The notes beneath the pieces were generated by a model. It made no database searches. It saw only the letters and a program-made list of their open reading frames with translations, and was not told the origin of the DNA. Positions 6,091 to 12,001 of a DNA stretch of 14,652 bases are shown here, piece after piece. The position numbers were made by a program, and so were the translations under genes. Source of the DNA: Methanosarcinales archaeon (GTDB lineage: Archaea; Halobacteriota; Syntropharchaeia; Alkanophagales; Methanospirareceae); contig JAODGP010000075.1 in NCBI GenBank assembly GCA_025464345.1, positions 11,934 to 26,585 of the forward strand. The letters run 5' to 3'. How positions within the stretch are numbered: position 1 is the stretch's first letter; every line of letters begins with the position of its first letter.

Positions 6091-7245
6091 CTATAAGCTC
6101 TTATTCTTTCTCCAGGTTCTATACACCTCTCGCTGCACTATGTACCGCATTATCTCATTCGTACCCGCGGGTATCATTGACAGACGTGCCATTCTGAACG
6201 CCCATTCCGCGGGATATTCGGACAGACCCCTACCACCCAGTATCTGGAGTGTGTTATGAGCGGTCTCGAAAAACGCCTCGGAAGCGAGTAGTTTCGACAT
6301 TGCGGATTCCTTCTCAGCGCTATAGCCCGCGTCTAACAGCCTCGTGGTATGATAGACCATCAATCTCGCAGCCGCGAGTTTCGTCATCATATCCGCGACT
6401 TTGAAATTCACCGCCTCAAAACGGCTTATCGTGGTGCCAAACTGCTCTCGTTGCATGGAATAGTCCAGTGCGAGTTCGGCTACCGGTCTCGCCTCGCCCA
6501 CGAGCATTGCGGCATACAGCACCCGTTCGATAGCAAGCTCATCAAATAATATCCGGACTCCTTCGTTCACACTGCCAAGTACGTTCTTTTTTGGAACTCG
6601 CAACCCCTCAAACTTCAGATGAGAGTTGACCGTGCCGGGGAATCCACCAAGCAGTTTGTAATCCTCTGCTATTATACGTGGCTGTTCCACAATAAACGCG
6701 CTCATACCACGTGCAGGCTCAACATCTGGATCCGTCCGTGCCCATACTATGATTATATCCGCTTTACTGCCGTTGGTTATGTTCCTCTTCTCACCACTCA
6801 GCACATAATAATCGCCTTCCAGATGCGCATGCGTTCTGATGCGCATAACGTCACTACCCGCTTCAGGCTCGGTTATCGCAATTGCACCTATCTTCGCACC
6901 GGTTCGCATTGCATCCAGGATCCTATCCTTCTGCTCTTCTGTTCCGAACCTGGCAATGGTTGCATAAACATACGAGGATGTGGAATGTATCCACGCAAGG
7001 GGCACGCATGCAGCACCGAGCTCTTCCGCCAGTATCGCCTCGCATGTGAGACTACCCAGTCCACCATATTCCGGCGGTAATACCGGTGCCAGCAAGCCCG
7101 CTTCGCCGAGTGCATTGTACAGCTCACGGGGATAAAAATCTCGCTCGTATATCTCGCGCTCCACACCCTTCGCATCGGTTCTCAGCAGGAAATCACGTAC
7201 CGCTGCACGATATCTGTTCTCATCAGTGGAGAATAGGAGTTCCAT
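6091..7245 (-). CDS. Acyl-CoA dehydrogenase
   Basis: A 384-residue FAD enzyme that oxidises an acyl-CoA thioester to the 2,3-enoyl-CoA, passing electrons to an electron-transfer flavoprotein. Visible family blocks: the N-terminal helical domain with LAPVLPPEYGGLG (52-64); IGAIAITEPEAGSDV (119-133), the FAD-binding signature; GEKRNITNGSKADIIIVWAR (151-170); the helix with QREQFGTTISRFEAVNFKVA (265-284); and the C-terminal QILGGRGLSEYPAEWAFRMA (334-353). The common catalytic Glu in a YEGT motif is replaced: the site reads IPAGTNEIMR with A360. A Glu at 240 in ELAIERV lies where long-chain and isovaleryl-CoA dehydrogenases carry their base, so the enzyme is probably active. Substrate unknown. 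No ETF or thiolase gene lies alongside. The start has no SD and lies about 25 nt from a minus-strand TATA-like element. Confidence 0.95.
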   Translation of the reverse strand: MELLFSTDENRYRAAVRDFLLRTDAKGVEREIYERDFYPRELYNALGEAGLLAPVLPPEYGGLGSLTCEAILAEELGAACVPLAWIHSTSSYVYATIARFGTEEQKDRILDAMRTGAKIGAIAITEPEAGSDVMRIRTHAHLEGDYYVLSGEKRNITNGSKADIIIVWARTDPDVEPARGMSAFIVEQPRIIAEDYKLLGGFPGTVNSHLKFEGLRVPKKNVLGSVNEGVRILFDELAIERVLYAAMLVGEARPVAELALDYSMQREQFGTTISRFEAVNFKVADMMTKLAAARLMVYHTTRLLDAGYSAEKESAMSKLLASEAFFETAHNTLQILGGRGLSEYPAEWAFRMARLSMIPAGTNEIMRYIVQREVYRTWRKNKSL

Positions 7246-7280
7246 GATTACTAATTAAATACATCATATATTTCATTCAG
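7246..7280. promoter_or_regulatory. 35-bp divergent promoter region (acyl-CoA dehydrogenase / OB-fold protein)
   Basis: The entire spacer between the two divergent ATGs (7245 and 7281) is 35 bp. On the minus strand GAAATATATG (7265-7274) is a TATA-like box about 25 nt from the dehydrogenase ATG. On the plus strand TAATTAAATA (7252-7261) is about 25 nt from the OB-protein ATG. The boxes lie side by side, so initiation in one direction should compete with the other, and neither transcript would have room for a 5' leader. Confidence 0.5.
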
Positions 7281-7901
7281 ATGGATATGGAGCCCGGTAA
7301 ACTGGTGATAGCCTTCTCTCTGTCAGGTATCGGTATTCTGTACTGGATACTGACGATGGTGAACCCGCCGTGTGTGCCCCTGGATTCGGTTACAGACCAT
7401 AATAATGAAGTGGTAAAGACGAGTGGTGTCGTCACCGCGCTAAGGCACTCAAGCAGTGGTATGATACTGGAGCTGACGGCTAACGGAACCGAGCTGCCGG
7501 TATTTGTTCGTTCACCGCACGGTCTGGACCTGAGATATGGTGATGAGATAGAACTGGAAGGGCGTGTATACCACTACAGAGACAGTTACGCTATTACAAC
7601 CACCAGAATCAGGAAGATAAATCCCGGCAGCAATATCTGTTTCGTCGCAGAGATAGCCGGGCACCCGGAGACATACGAAGGCAGGCGTATACGTGTTATG
7701 GGCAATGTCAGTAAGGTTTACACGAATGTTTTCTATCTCGATCGGATGCGAGTGGTGACAGCGGAAGCGAAGCCGCATATTGAGGAGGGCGACAGGCTCA
7801 TAGTGGATGGCGTCTTTGTTTATAATCCCGCTGATCTGCGGTACGAATTGAAGCTTATCTCTTTATCTTACCCTCAAGCCAGCCAGTACTCGCCTCAGTA
7901 G
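7281..7901 (+). CDS. Membrane-anchored tandem OB-fold protein, function unknown
   Basis: A 206-residue protein. One hydrophobic segment near residues 7-27 (LVIAFSLSGIGILYWILTM) with few flanking charges looks like an N-terminal signal anchor, placing the remainder outside the membrane. Two similar beta-rich units follow: about 44-112 (SGVVTALRHSSSGMILEL, then YGDEIELEGRVYHYRDSYAI) and about 117-195 (GRRIRVMGNVSKVYTNVFYL, then EEGDRLIVDGVF). The pattern of a G-V start, a hydrophobic strand and a GDxxxxxG-x-V turn is that of OB folds of the tRNA_anti/CcmE type. No heme-binding His of CcmE was identified, and nothing indicates nucleic-acid binding outside the cell, so the function is open. It is leaderless and overlaps the convergent trmO by 47 bp. 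Confidence 0.75.
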   Translation: MDMEPGKLVIAFSLSGIGILYWILTMVNPPCVPLDSVTDHNNEVVKTSGVVTALRHSSSGMILELTANGTELPVFVRSPHGLDLRYGDEIELEGRVYHYRDSYAITTTRIRKINPGSNICFVAEIAGHPETYEGRRIRVMGNVSKVYTNVFYLDRMRVVTAEAKPHIEEGDRLIVDGVFVYNPADLRYELKLISLSYPQASQYSPQ

Positions 7902-8289
7902 CATTGAACTCGGGTACAAACGGCTTTATATCTACCAGCGGTGTACCCTCTATTGCATCTATGCCTCTGACACGCAGTATATTACCCGCCCTGCTCAATA
8001 GCCGTACGATGGACAATCCTATCGGATTCGGTCTATTTGGCGACCTTGTGGCGAATAACCCATGTGGCTCGGTATCCCATGGCGTATGTACGAGTAGCGA
8101 GTATGAACGGGATTTATGCAGCCAGTACAGGAGTATGATATGAGAGAAGCCCTCTATATCCTTCAGCCCTTCTGCATACGGCTTAAAGACTTCTATCTCA
8201 GCTATCAATTCTGATCTGCTGGACTGCCGCGGGCATTCGCTCAGGTTCTTATACGGACTGTGGATCACCCCTATGGGTGTCAGTTTCAT
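7855..8289 (-). CDS. trmO: tRNA (N6-threonylcarbamoyladenosine-37-N6)-methyltransferase TrmO (TsaA family)
   Basis: A 144-residue enzyme of the TsaA/UPF0066 family, which uses S-adenosylmethionine to methylate t6A37 in tRNA reading ACY codons. The hallmark FATRSPNRPNPIGLS lies at 79-93, preceded by DIEGFSHIILLYWLHKS (44-60) and followed by DAIEGTPLVDIKPFVPEFN (111-129), all typical; the opening KLTPIGVIHSPYK is the standard N terminus. I prefer the ATG at 8287-8289 because it gives the usual start and has the purine stretch GGATGAG just upstream; an in-frame ATG at 8296-8298 would add three residues. The start lies inside the upstream gene (41-bp overlap), so the two are co-transcribed. The 3' end overlaps the convergent OB-fold gene. 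Confidence 0.95.
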   Translation of the reverse strand: MKLTPIGVIHSPYKNLSECPRQSSRSELIAEIEVFKPYAEGLKDIEGFSHIILLYWLHKSRSYSLLVHTPWDTEPHGLFATRSPNRPNPIGLSIVRLLSRAGNILRVRGIDAIEGTPLVDIKPFVPEFNATEASTGWLEGKIKR

Positions 8290-8509
8290 CTCTCTCATCC
8301 TTATCCATGAGCTCCAGCGCTTTATAAAGGCTCTCGTTCACTCCTTCCATGCGATTCGCCGCCTCCATTATCGCATTATAAACACCGATGTCAAACCCCT
8401 TAGCAGTCTCAGCCCAGCGTTTGAACTCGCGTTCATGCTCCTCATTATGCTCCCGCCAGTGCGCAAGTAATATCTTTAACTTTGCCCGTGCTTCATCCTC
8501 TACGGTCAT
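8249..8509 (-). CDS. Small conserved-looking helical protein with an HxxxHxxxH motif
   Basis: An 86-residue, highly charged, entirely helical-looking protein starting MTVEDEARAKLKILLAHWRE. Residues 17-25 read HWREHNEEH, with His at 17, 21 and 25 on one helix face, which could bind a metal ion; W18 and W32 flank it. I recall small archaeal and bacterial conserved proteins with a similar LLxHWxEHNxEH opening, but I cannot give a function. A longer reading frame extends upstream of this ATG, but that part is antisense to rpiA and has no protein-like character. The start at 8507-8509 has no SD and lies about 34 nt from the palindromic TATA region 8537-8548. The last 13-14 codons overlap trmO, so it is the first gene of that two-gene unit. 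Confidence 0.7.
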   Translation of the reverse strand: MTVEDEARAKLKILLAHWREHNEEHEREFKRWAETAKGFDIGVYNAIMEAANRMEGVNESLYKALELMDKDERDETDTHRGDPQSV

Positions 8510-8536
8510 TTCTATATGTAAAAAATGGAAAATTAT

Positions 8537-8548
8537 TTTAATATTAAA
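8537..8548. promoter_or_regulatory. Palindromic TATA-like element shared by the divergent small gene and rpiA
   Basis: TTTAATATTAAA is a perfect 12-bp palindrome in a 58-bp divergent spacer (8510-8567). Its centre is about 25 nt from the rpiA ATG and about 34 nt from the ATG of the small helical protein, both compatible with archaeal TATA-to-start spacing. The symmetry means the same sequence is presented in both directions. Confidence 0.5.
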
Positions 8549-8567
8549 GAACAGATTGAGAGATGGC

Positions 8568-9233
8568 ATGAAGAAGGAGAGAGCAGCGGAATCGGCTGTA
8601 GCTCTGGTGAAGGATGGTATGGTGGTCGGACTGGGTACCGGTTCCACCGCGGAACTTGTGATATCCAGGCTGGGTGAGCGAGTGAAACGAGAAGGGCTGG
8701 ACATCCTCGGTGTTCCTACTTCGCTCAGAGCTGAGATGATCGCGATTGAGTCTGGCATTCGTGTCACCACGCTCTCGGAGCATCCCTCACTCGATATCTG
8801 TATTGACGGCGCCGATCAGGTTGATTCAGGACTGAACCTTGTCAAGGGTGGCTGGGGCTCGCATACGCGTGAGAAGATAGTGGCACGTGCATCGAAGAAG
8901 TTCGTTGTCTGTGTTGATGATAGCAAACTGGTAGAGCGGTTGAACAGACCGGTCCCTGTTGAGGTGTTACCCTATGCGGTACGTGTGGTAGAAGCTCAGG
9001 TGAGAGAACTGGGAGGTGTACCGCTGTTGAGGAAAGAATCTAACAGGGGTGGTTATTTCATCACAGAGGGTGGTAACCTGATAATAGATGCTGATTTTGG
9101 TGTCATAGAAGATCCGGAAGAGCTGGCTGTGGCTCTCTCCTCTATTGTTGGTGCGATAGAGCATGGTATCTTCACCAATGCCTCGGAAGTGCATGTGGGA
9201 GGAGAAGGCGGGGTTGAAGTATTGAGGAGATGA
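8568..9233 (+). CDS. rpiA: Ribose-5-phosphate isomerase A
   Basis: A 221-residue enzyme interconverting ribose 5-phosphate and ribulose 5-phosphate, needed in archaea to make pentoses for nucleotides. The phosphate loop GLGTGSTAE (21-29), PTSLRAEMIA (50-59), DICIDGADQVD (76-86) with D80 and D83, K93, and TREKI (100-104) with E102 correspond to the E. coli active-site residues D81, D84, K94 and E103. The loop between K93 and E102 reads KGGWGSHTRE where I expect KGGGAALTRE or similar, so W96 and H99 are unusual next to the catalytic centre. The ATG at 8568 fits the family start (MKKERAAESAVALVKDGMVV); a longer frame upstream is antisense to the neighbouring gene. It is followed 3 bp later by mfnB, forming an operon. 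Confidence 0.97.
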   Translation: MKKERAAESAVALVKDGMVVGLGTGSTAELVISRLGERVKREGLDILGVPTSLRAEMIAIESGIRVTTLSEHPSLDICIDGADQVDSGLNLVKGGWGSHTREKIVARASKKFVVCVDDSKLVERLNRPVPVEVLPYAVRVVEAQVRELGGVPLLRKESNRGGYFITEGGNLIIDADFGVIEDPEELAVALSSIVGAIEHGIFTNASEVHVGGEGGVEVLRR

Positions 9234-9236
9234 GGA

Positions 9237-9953
9237 ATGATGAAATTGCTGGTAAGTCCGAGGGATATAGAAGAGGCGAAGGCGGTGATTCAGGGTAACG
9301 CCGACATAGTGGACGTGAAGAACCCTGCGGAGGGCTCCCTCGGCGCCAATTTCCCGTGGGTTATCAGATCGGTGAAGGAGCTGGTGAGCCGGGAATGTGA
9401 TGGTACGGTGGCGGTGAGTGCGGCGATAGGGGACTTCAATTATAAGCCCGGTACTGCCGCTTTAGCCGCTCTGGGCGCTGCTTCCGCGGGTGCTGAATAC
9501 ATAAAGGTTGGACTATTTGCAATAAGAGACTGTCGTGAAGCGATTGACCTCCTCTCTGCGGTGGTCAAGGCGGTGAAGAGTGTTGAATCCACGAAGAAAG
9601 TGGTCTGCGCTTTCTATTCAGACTGTAAACGAATCAACTCGATTTCTCCACTTGAAATCTCAGAGATAGCGAAAGAGGTGGATATAGATGTGGCAATGGT
9701 TGATACGGGCATAAAAGACGGGCGCTCCACACTGGAATTCATGAGCATGGACGAGTTACGGATGTTCGTAGAGAAGTCAAAAGCGCTTGGGCTCGAAACT
9801 GCGATTGCTGGCTCGCTCAAGTTCGAGGATGTACCACGGATAAAGGAGATCGCACCAGATATAATAGGTGTCAGGGGTATGGTCTGCGGCGGTGACAGAA
9901 ATGCAGGGGTGAAGCCAGAGCTGGTACGAGATTTGAAGCAGATGATTGGCTGA
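9237..9953 (+). CDS. mfnB: (5-formylfuran-3-yl)methyl phosphate synthase MfnB
   Basis: A 238-residue TIM-barrel enzyme that condenses two glyceraldehyde 3-phosphate molecules into the furan precursor of methanofuran, the C1 carrier at the formyl level of methanogenesis and reverse methanogenesis. Diagnostic blocks: ADIVDVKNPAEGSLGANFPW (22-41) with K28, the counterpart of the Schiff-base Lys of MJ1099; AEYIKVGLF (86-94) with K90; AMVDTGIKDGR (153-163) with D156 and K160; and GVRGMVCGGDRN near the C terminus (211-222). Length is normal. There is an SD (GGAG, 9226-9229) 7 nt before the first of two consecutive ATG codons. It follows rpiA by 3 bp; both enzymes handle sugar phosphates, so joint transcription is sensible. 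Its presence ties the organism to methanofuran-dependent metabolism. Confidence 0.96.
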   Translation: MMKLLVSPRDIEEAKAVIQGNADIVDVKNPAEGSLGANFPWVIRSVKELVSRECDGTVAVSAAIGDFNYKPGTAALAALGAASAGAEYIKVGLFAIRDCREAIDLLSAVVKAVKSVESTKKVVCAFYSDCKRINSISPLEISEIAKEVDIDVAMVDTGIKDGRSTLEFMSMDELRMFVEKSKALGLETAIAGSLKFEDVPRIKEIAPDIIGVRGMVCGGDRNAGVKPELVRDLKQMIG

Positions 9954-9955
9954 GG

Positions 9956-9984
9956 TTTTTATACATGTAAATTATTATATAATT
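9956..9984 (+). promoter_or_regulatory. Two candidate TATA boxes ahead of the 9983-10110 structured region
   Basis: TTTTTATA (9956-9963) and TTATATAAT (9976-9984) are both good TATA matches. The first would start transcription near 9984-9988, including a potential 5' stem; the second near 10003-10008, omitting it. They follow the mfnB stop at once, and the T run at 9956-9960 could also help to end the mfnB transcript. Confidence 0.4.
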
Positions 9985-10010
9985 GCCCTCTTCGAAGAGT
10001 AGTATGATGT

Positions 10011-10018
10011 GAGGTGAT
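10011..10018 (+). promoter_or_regulatory. Strong Shine-Dalgarno GAGGTGAT
   Basis: GAGGTGAT is an 8-base match to the complement of the archaeal 16S 3' end (SD core GGAGGTGATC) and lies 4 nt upstream of the ATG at 10023. It is the best SD I noticed in the window, which favours translation of the short frame that follows. Confidence 0.55.
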
Positions 10019-10022
10019 TACT

Positions 10023-10097
10023 ATGGGCAAACTGGGGGCGACAATGCCGTATTGTACGGTCCCTGCGGTAGCTAAGCGCGATGACCGCAAGTGGTAA
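10023..10097 (+). CDS. Candidate 24-residue small protein or leader peptide
   Basis: The frame reads MGKLGATMPYCTVPAVAKRD followed by DRKW and TAA. It has an excellent SD (10011-10018) and TATA boxes at suitable distances, and its codons resemble those of neighbouring genes. It is basic, with one Cys and no hydrophobic membrane span. No family is recognised. The second half of the frame forms one arm and the loop of the domain-2 hairpin, whose other arm lies at and after the stop, so ribosome position could control the hairpin. That arrangement resembles a leader peptide upstream of the thioredoxin gene, but no run of a particular amino acid suggests what is sensed. It could also be a chance frame inside an RNA gene. 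Confidence 0.4.
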   Translation: MGKLGATMPYCTVPAVAKRDDRKW

Positions 10098-10135
10098 CCA
10101 CAATACGGTACACAATTCTGCTCAATCTGATTAAA

Positions 10136-10144
10136 CTTATAATA
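10136..10144 (+). promoter_or_regulatory. TATA box of the thioredoxin/DP1/uppS operon
   Basis: CTTATAATA lies about 50 nt upstream of the thioredoxin ATG. Initiation near 10163-10168 would give a leader of about 20-25 nt that includes the SD AGGAGGG (10176-10182), which is 6 nt before the start codon. This unit therefore appears to use SD-led rather than leaderless translation. Confidence 0.5.
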
Positions 10145-10188
10145 AGCAAAAGTCATTTTTATGTGTTATAATATAAGGAGGGTTTGTT

Positions 10189-10602
10189 ATGGAAGACGAA
10201 GAGATAGCGCGAATAAAGGCGAAGAAGCTGCGTGCGATGGAGGAGCGAATACGGGCTTCGAAGGAGCGGGGCGGGGGTGTGATTGACCACCCGCTGACCA
10301 TTACAGACAGCAGTTTTATGGAGACGGTGAGGAAATACCCGGTGGTTGTGGTGGACTGCTGGGCTCCCTGGTGCGCTCCCTGCAGGATGGTCTCACCGGT
10401 GATAGATGAACTGGCGCGTGAACTCGCGGGCAAGGTCGTGTTTGCGAAACTGAATGTGGACGAGAATCCGCGTATCGCCGCCGAATTTGCTATCATGGCT
10501 ATACCCACCATGTTCATCTTCAAGAATGGTGAGCCTGTGGATGTCATCCAGGGTGCGTTACCGAAACAGCTCTTAGAACCGAGGGTGAGGAAATGGATTT
10601 GA
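10189..10602 (+). CDS. Thioredoxin-like protein with an N-terminal charged helix
   Basis: A 137-residue thioredoxin-fold protein. The active site is W61-C62-A63-P64-C65, preceded by the strand PVVVVDCWAP (51-60), and the cis-proline is P106 in AIMAIPTMFIF. Residues 1-30 form an extra charged helix (MEDEEIARIKAKKLRAMEER) not present in classical thioredoxins of about 105 residues but known in archaeal relatives. No signal peptide or membrane segment, so it acts in the cytoplasm as a disulfide reductant. WCAPC rather than WCGPC will shift the redox potential; the extra Cys at 57 is next to the site. The SD AGGAGGG is ideal. DP1 starts 1 bp after the stop, so this gene leads an operon with replication and lipid-carrier genes. 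Confidence 0.92.
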   Translation: MEDEEIARIKAKKLRAMEERIRASKERGGGVIDHPLTITDSSFMETVRKYPVVVVDCWAPWCAPCRMVSPVIDELARELAGKVVFAKLNVDENPRIAAEFAIMAIPTMFIFKNGEPVDVIQGALPKQLLEPRVRKWI

Positions 10603-10603
10603 G

Positions 10604-11998
10604 ATGAACGATGCGAGGCGGAGGGAGTTAGAAATAGAGGTTGTAAAGAGGTTTGCACGGCTGGGCTATCAGGTGCAGCCCGATGCTGTTGACCTGCTGA
10701 TCAGATACAGCGAGCAGGGTATTGAGCTGGATGAACTGCCCGGGATAGTGGCAAATTCGCTTGAACCTTCTGCGTTCGTCATTTCCGGTGAGCAGATAGC
10801 TGAGATACTCAAACAGCCAGGAGCGATAACACCGCCACCGGATATCATCAAATCGTTTGACGGTGGAGATGGCAACATTGATTTTTTAGCGCATTTCATC
10901 AGTAGATATGAGGAGCTGAGCGGTATAATAAAGAAGAGACTGAACTGTTCACAGATAAGAGCTGTAAGGAACATGAAATCAAGGGAAGAGGTATCGGTGG
11001 TGGGCATGGTCTCATCGGTTAACAGGACAGGGCGGGGCAATCTCCTGGTTGATCTGGAAGACCCCACGGGGCATATCCCGGTGGTCATATCCAATAATGA
11101 GATAATACCCGATGAGGTGATCGGCATCACCGGTACACTGAGCGAAAGCGGTTACCTGTTTGCACACAGGGTGGTCTATCCTGATGTACCGCTGCATCAC
11201 TCCTCTTCGCCTCCTGCGCCATCACCTGTATATGCGGTCTTCATATCAGATATGCACGTGGGTAGCAAGACTTTCCGTGAAGATGCGTGGTACAGCTTTG
11301 TGGACTGGCTGAAGGAAGAAGCGAAACGAATTAACATCGGGTATCTGCTCATAGCGGGCGATATCGTTGATGGTATAGGTGTATACCCGGGTCAGGAAAG
11401 TGACCTGGCAATCGTGGATATAGAGGAGCAGTACCGTACAGCGGCACGATGTCTCAGCTCCCTGCCCGATGGCATACATGTTGTGATAGCACCGGGCAAT
11501 CACGATGCTGTGAGGAGTGCGGAGCCCCAGCCGCCATTGCATACGAGGTTCCAGCGATTATTCGCTCCTGACACATGTTTCGTGAGCAATCCCGCATATG
11601 TGAAGGTGGGTAACCGTGTGGTGCTGATGTATCACGGGCAATCATTTGACGATTTCGTCAATTCTGTATCTCGATTGAACTATTCAAAGCCTGAGGAGAT
11701 GATGATAGAGATGTTGAGGCGGCGGCATGTGGCACCGATATATGGCAACAGTGTACCGATCTATCCGAACGGGCATGATTACGGCGTGATAGATCCTGTC
11801 CCGGATATACTTCACTGTGGACATACGCATACAGTGGGGATGGCGAAATACCGTAATGTACTGGTGCTCAATTCCGGAACATGGCAGTCACAGACGGACT
11901 ATCAGAAGAAGCGAGGGATAACGCCCGTTGCCGGCTGCGCCATACTCGTGGAACTCACACAGTTGAAGCCGAAGGTGATGGATTTCAGTAAGGAGTGA
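10604..11998 (+). CDS. dp1: DNA polymerase D small subunit DP1 (PolD exonuclease subunit)
   Basis: A 464-residue small subunit of the euryarchaeal replicative D-family polymerase; it provides 3'-5' proofreading with the large subunit DP2, which is not in this window. Order: N-terminal helical region (1-115); OB fold (about 128-195; VSVVGMVSSVNRTGRGNLLV and following); then a calcineurin-like Mre11-type phosphodiesterase with SDMHVGS (D216, H218), AGDIVDG (D253, D256), PGNHD (N299, H300), YHGQS (H344) and CGHTHTVG (H407, H409). All metal-ligand motifs appear intact, so the nuclease should be active. It is shorter than the Pyrococcus protein (about 610 residues), mainly in the N-terminal half. 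It begins 1 bp after the thioredoxin stop and ends 3 bp before uppS. Confidence 0.95.
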   Translation: MNDARRRELEIEVVKRFARLGYQVQPDAVDLLIRYSEQGIELDELPGIVANSLEPSAFVISGEQIAEILKQPGAITPPPDIIKSFDGGDGNIDFLAHFISRYEELSGIIKKRLNCSQIRAVRNMKSREEVSVVGMVSSVNRTGRGNLLVDLEDPTGHIPVVISNNEIIPDEVIGITGTLSESGYLFAHRVVYPDVPLHHSSSPPAPSPVYAVFISDMHVGSKTFREDAWYSFVDWLKEEAKRINIGYLLIAGDIVDGIGVYPGQESDLAIVDIEEQYRTAARCLSSLPDGIHVVIAPGNHDAVRSAEPQPPLHTRFQRLFAPDTCFVSNPAYVKVGNRVVLMYHGQSFDDFVNSVSRLNYSKPEEMMIEMLRRRHVAPIYGNSVPIYPNGHDYGVIDPVPDILHCGHTHTVGMAKYRNVLVLNSGTWQSQTDYQKKRGITPVAGCAILVELTQLKPKVMDFSKE

Positions 11999-12001
11999 GG
12001 G

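Larger units (their letters stand above)
9983..10110 (+). ncRNA. Probable structured RNA or structured leader (two hairpin domains)
   Basis: Domain 1: TTGCCC (9983-9988) can pair perfectly with GGGCAA (10025-10030), TAGTA (10000-10004) with TACTA (10019-10023), and CTCT/AGAG (9988-9999) forms a small hairpin between them, competing for C9988. Domain 2: CCGTATTGT (10047-10055) pairs perfectly with ACAATACGG (10100-10108), extendable by a G-U and a U-A pair to 10045/10110; inside it GGT/ACC (10058-10060 with 10097-10099) and TGCGGT/ACCGCA (10064-10069 with 10084-10089) continue the stem to a 14-nt loop. I do not recognise a known RNA family, riboswitch or tRNA in it. It overlaps the small ORF at 10023-10097, so it may be a regulated leader peptide, an independent small RNA, or both. 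Confidence 0.42.

Noticed and set aside
8388..8567. N-terminal extension of rpiA by 60 codons
   Set aside because: The extension is antisense to the small helical protein, and RpiA homologues start at the ATG at 8568 as the conserved motifs require.
9956..9960. T5 run as a terminator of mfnB
   Set aside because: Too short to stand alone as evidence for termination; it is also part of a TATA-like sequence, so it is mentioned there rather than listed.
10001..10130. C/D-box small RNA (ATGATGT near 10004, CTGA near 10127)
   Set aside because: The boxes are too far apart and the C box is imperfect; the hairpin structure between them does not suit a C/D guide RNA.
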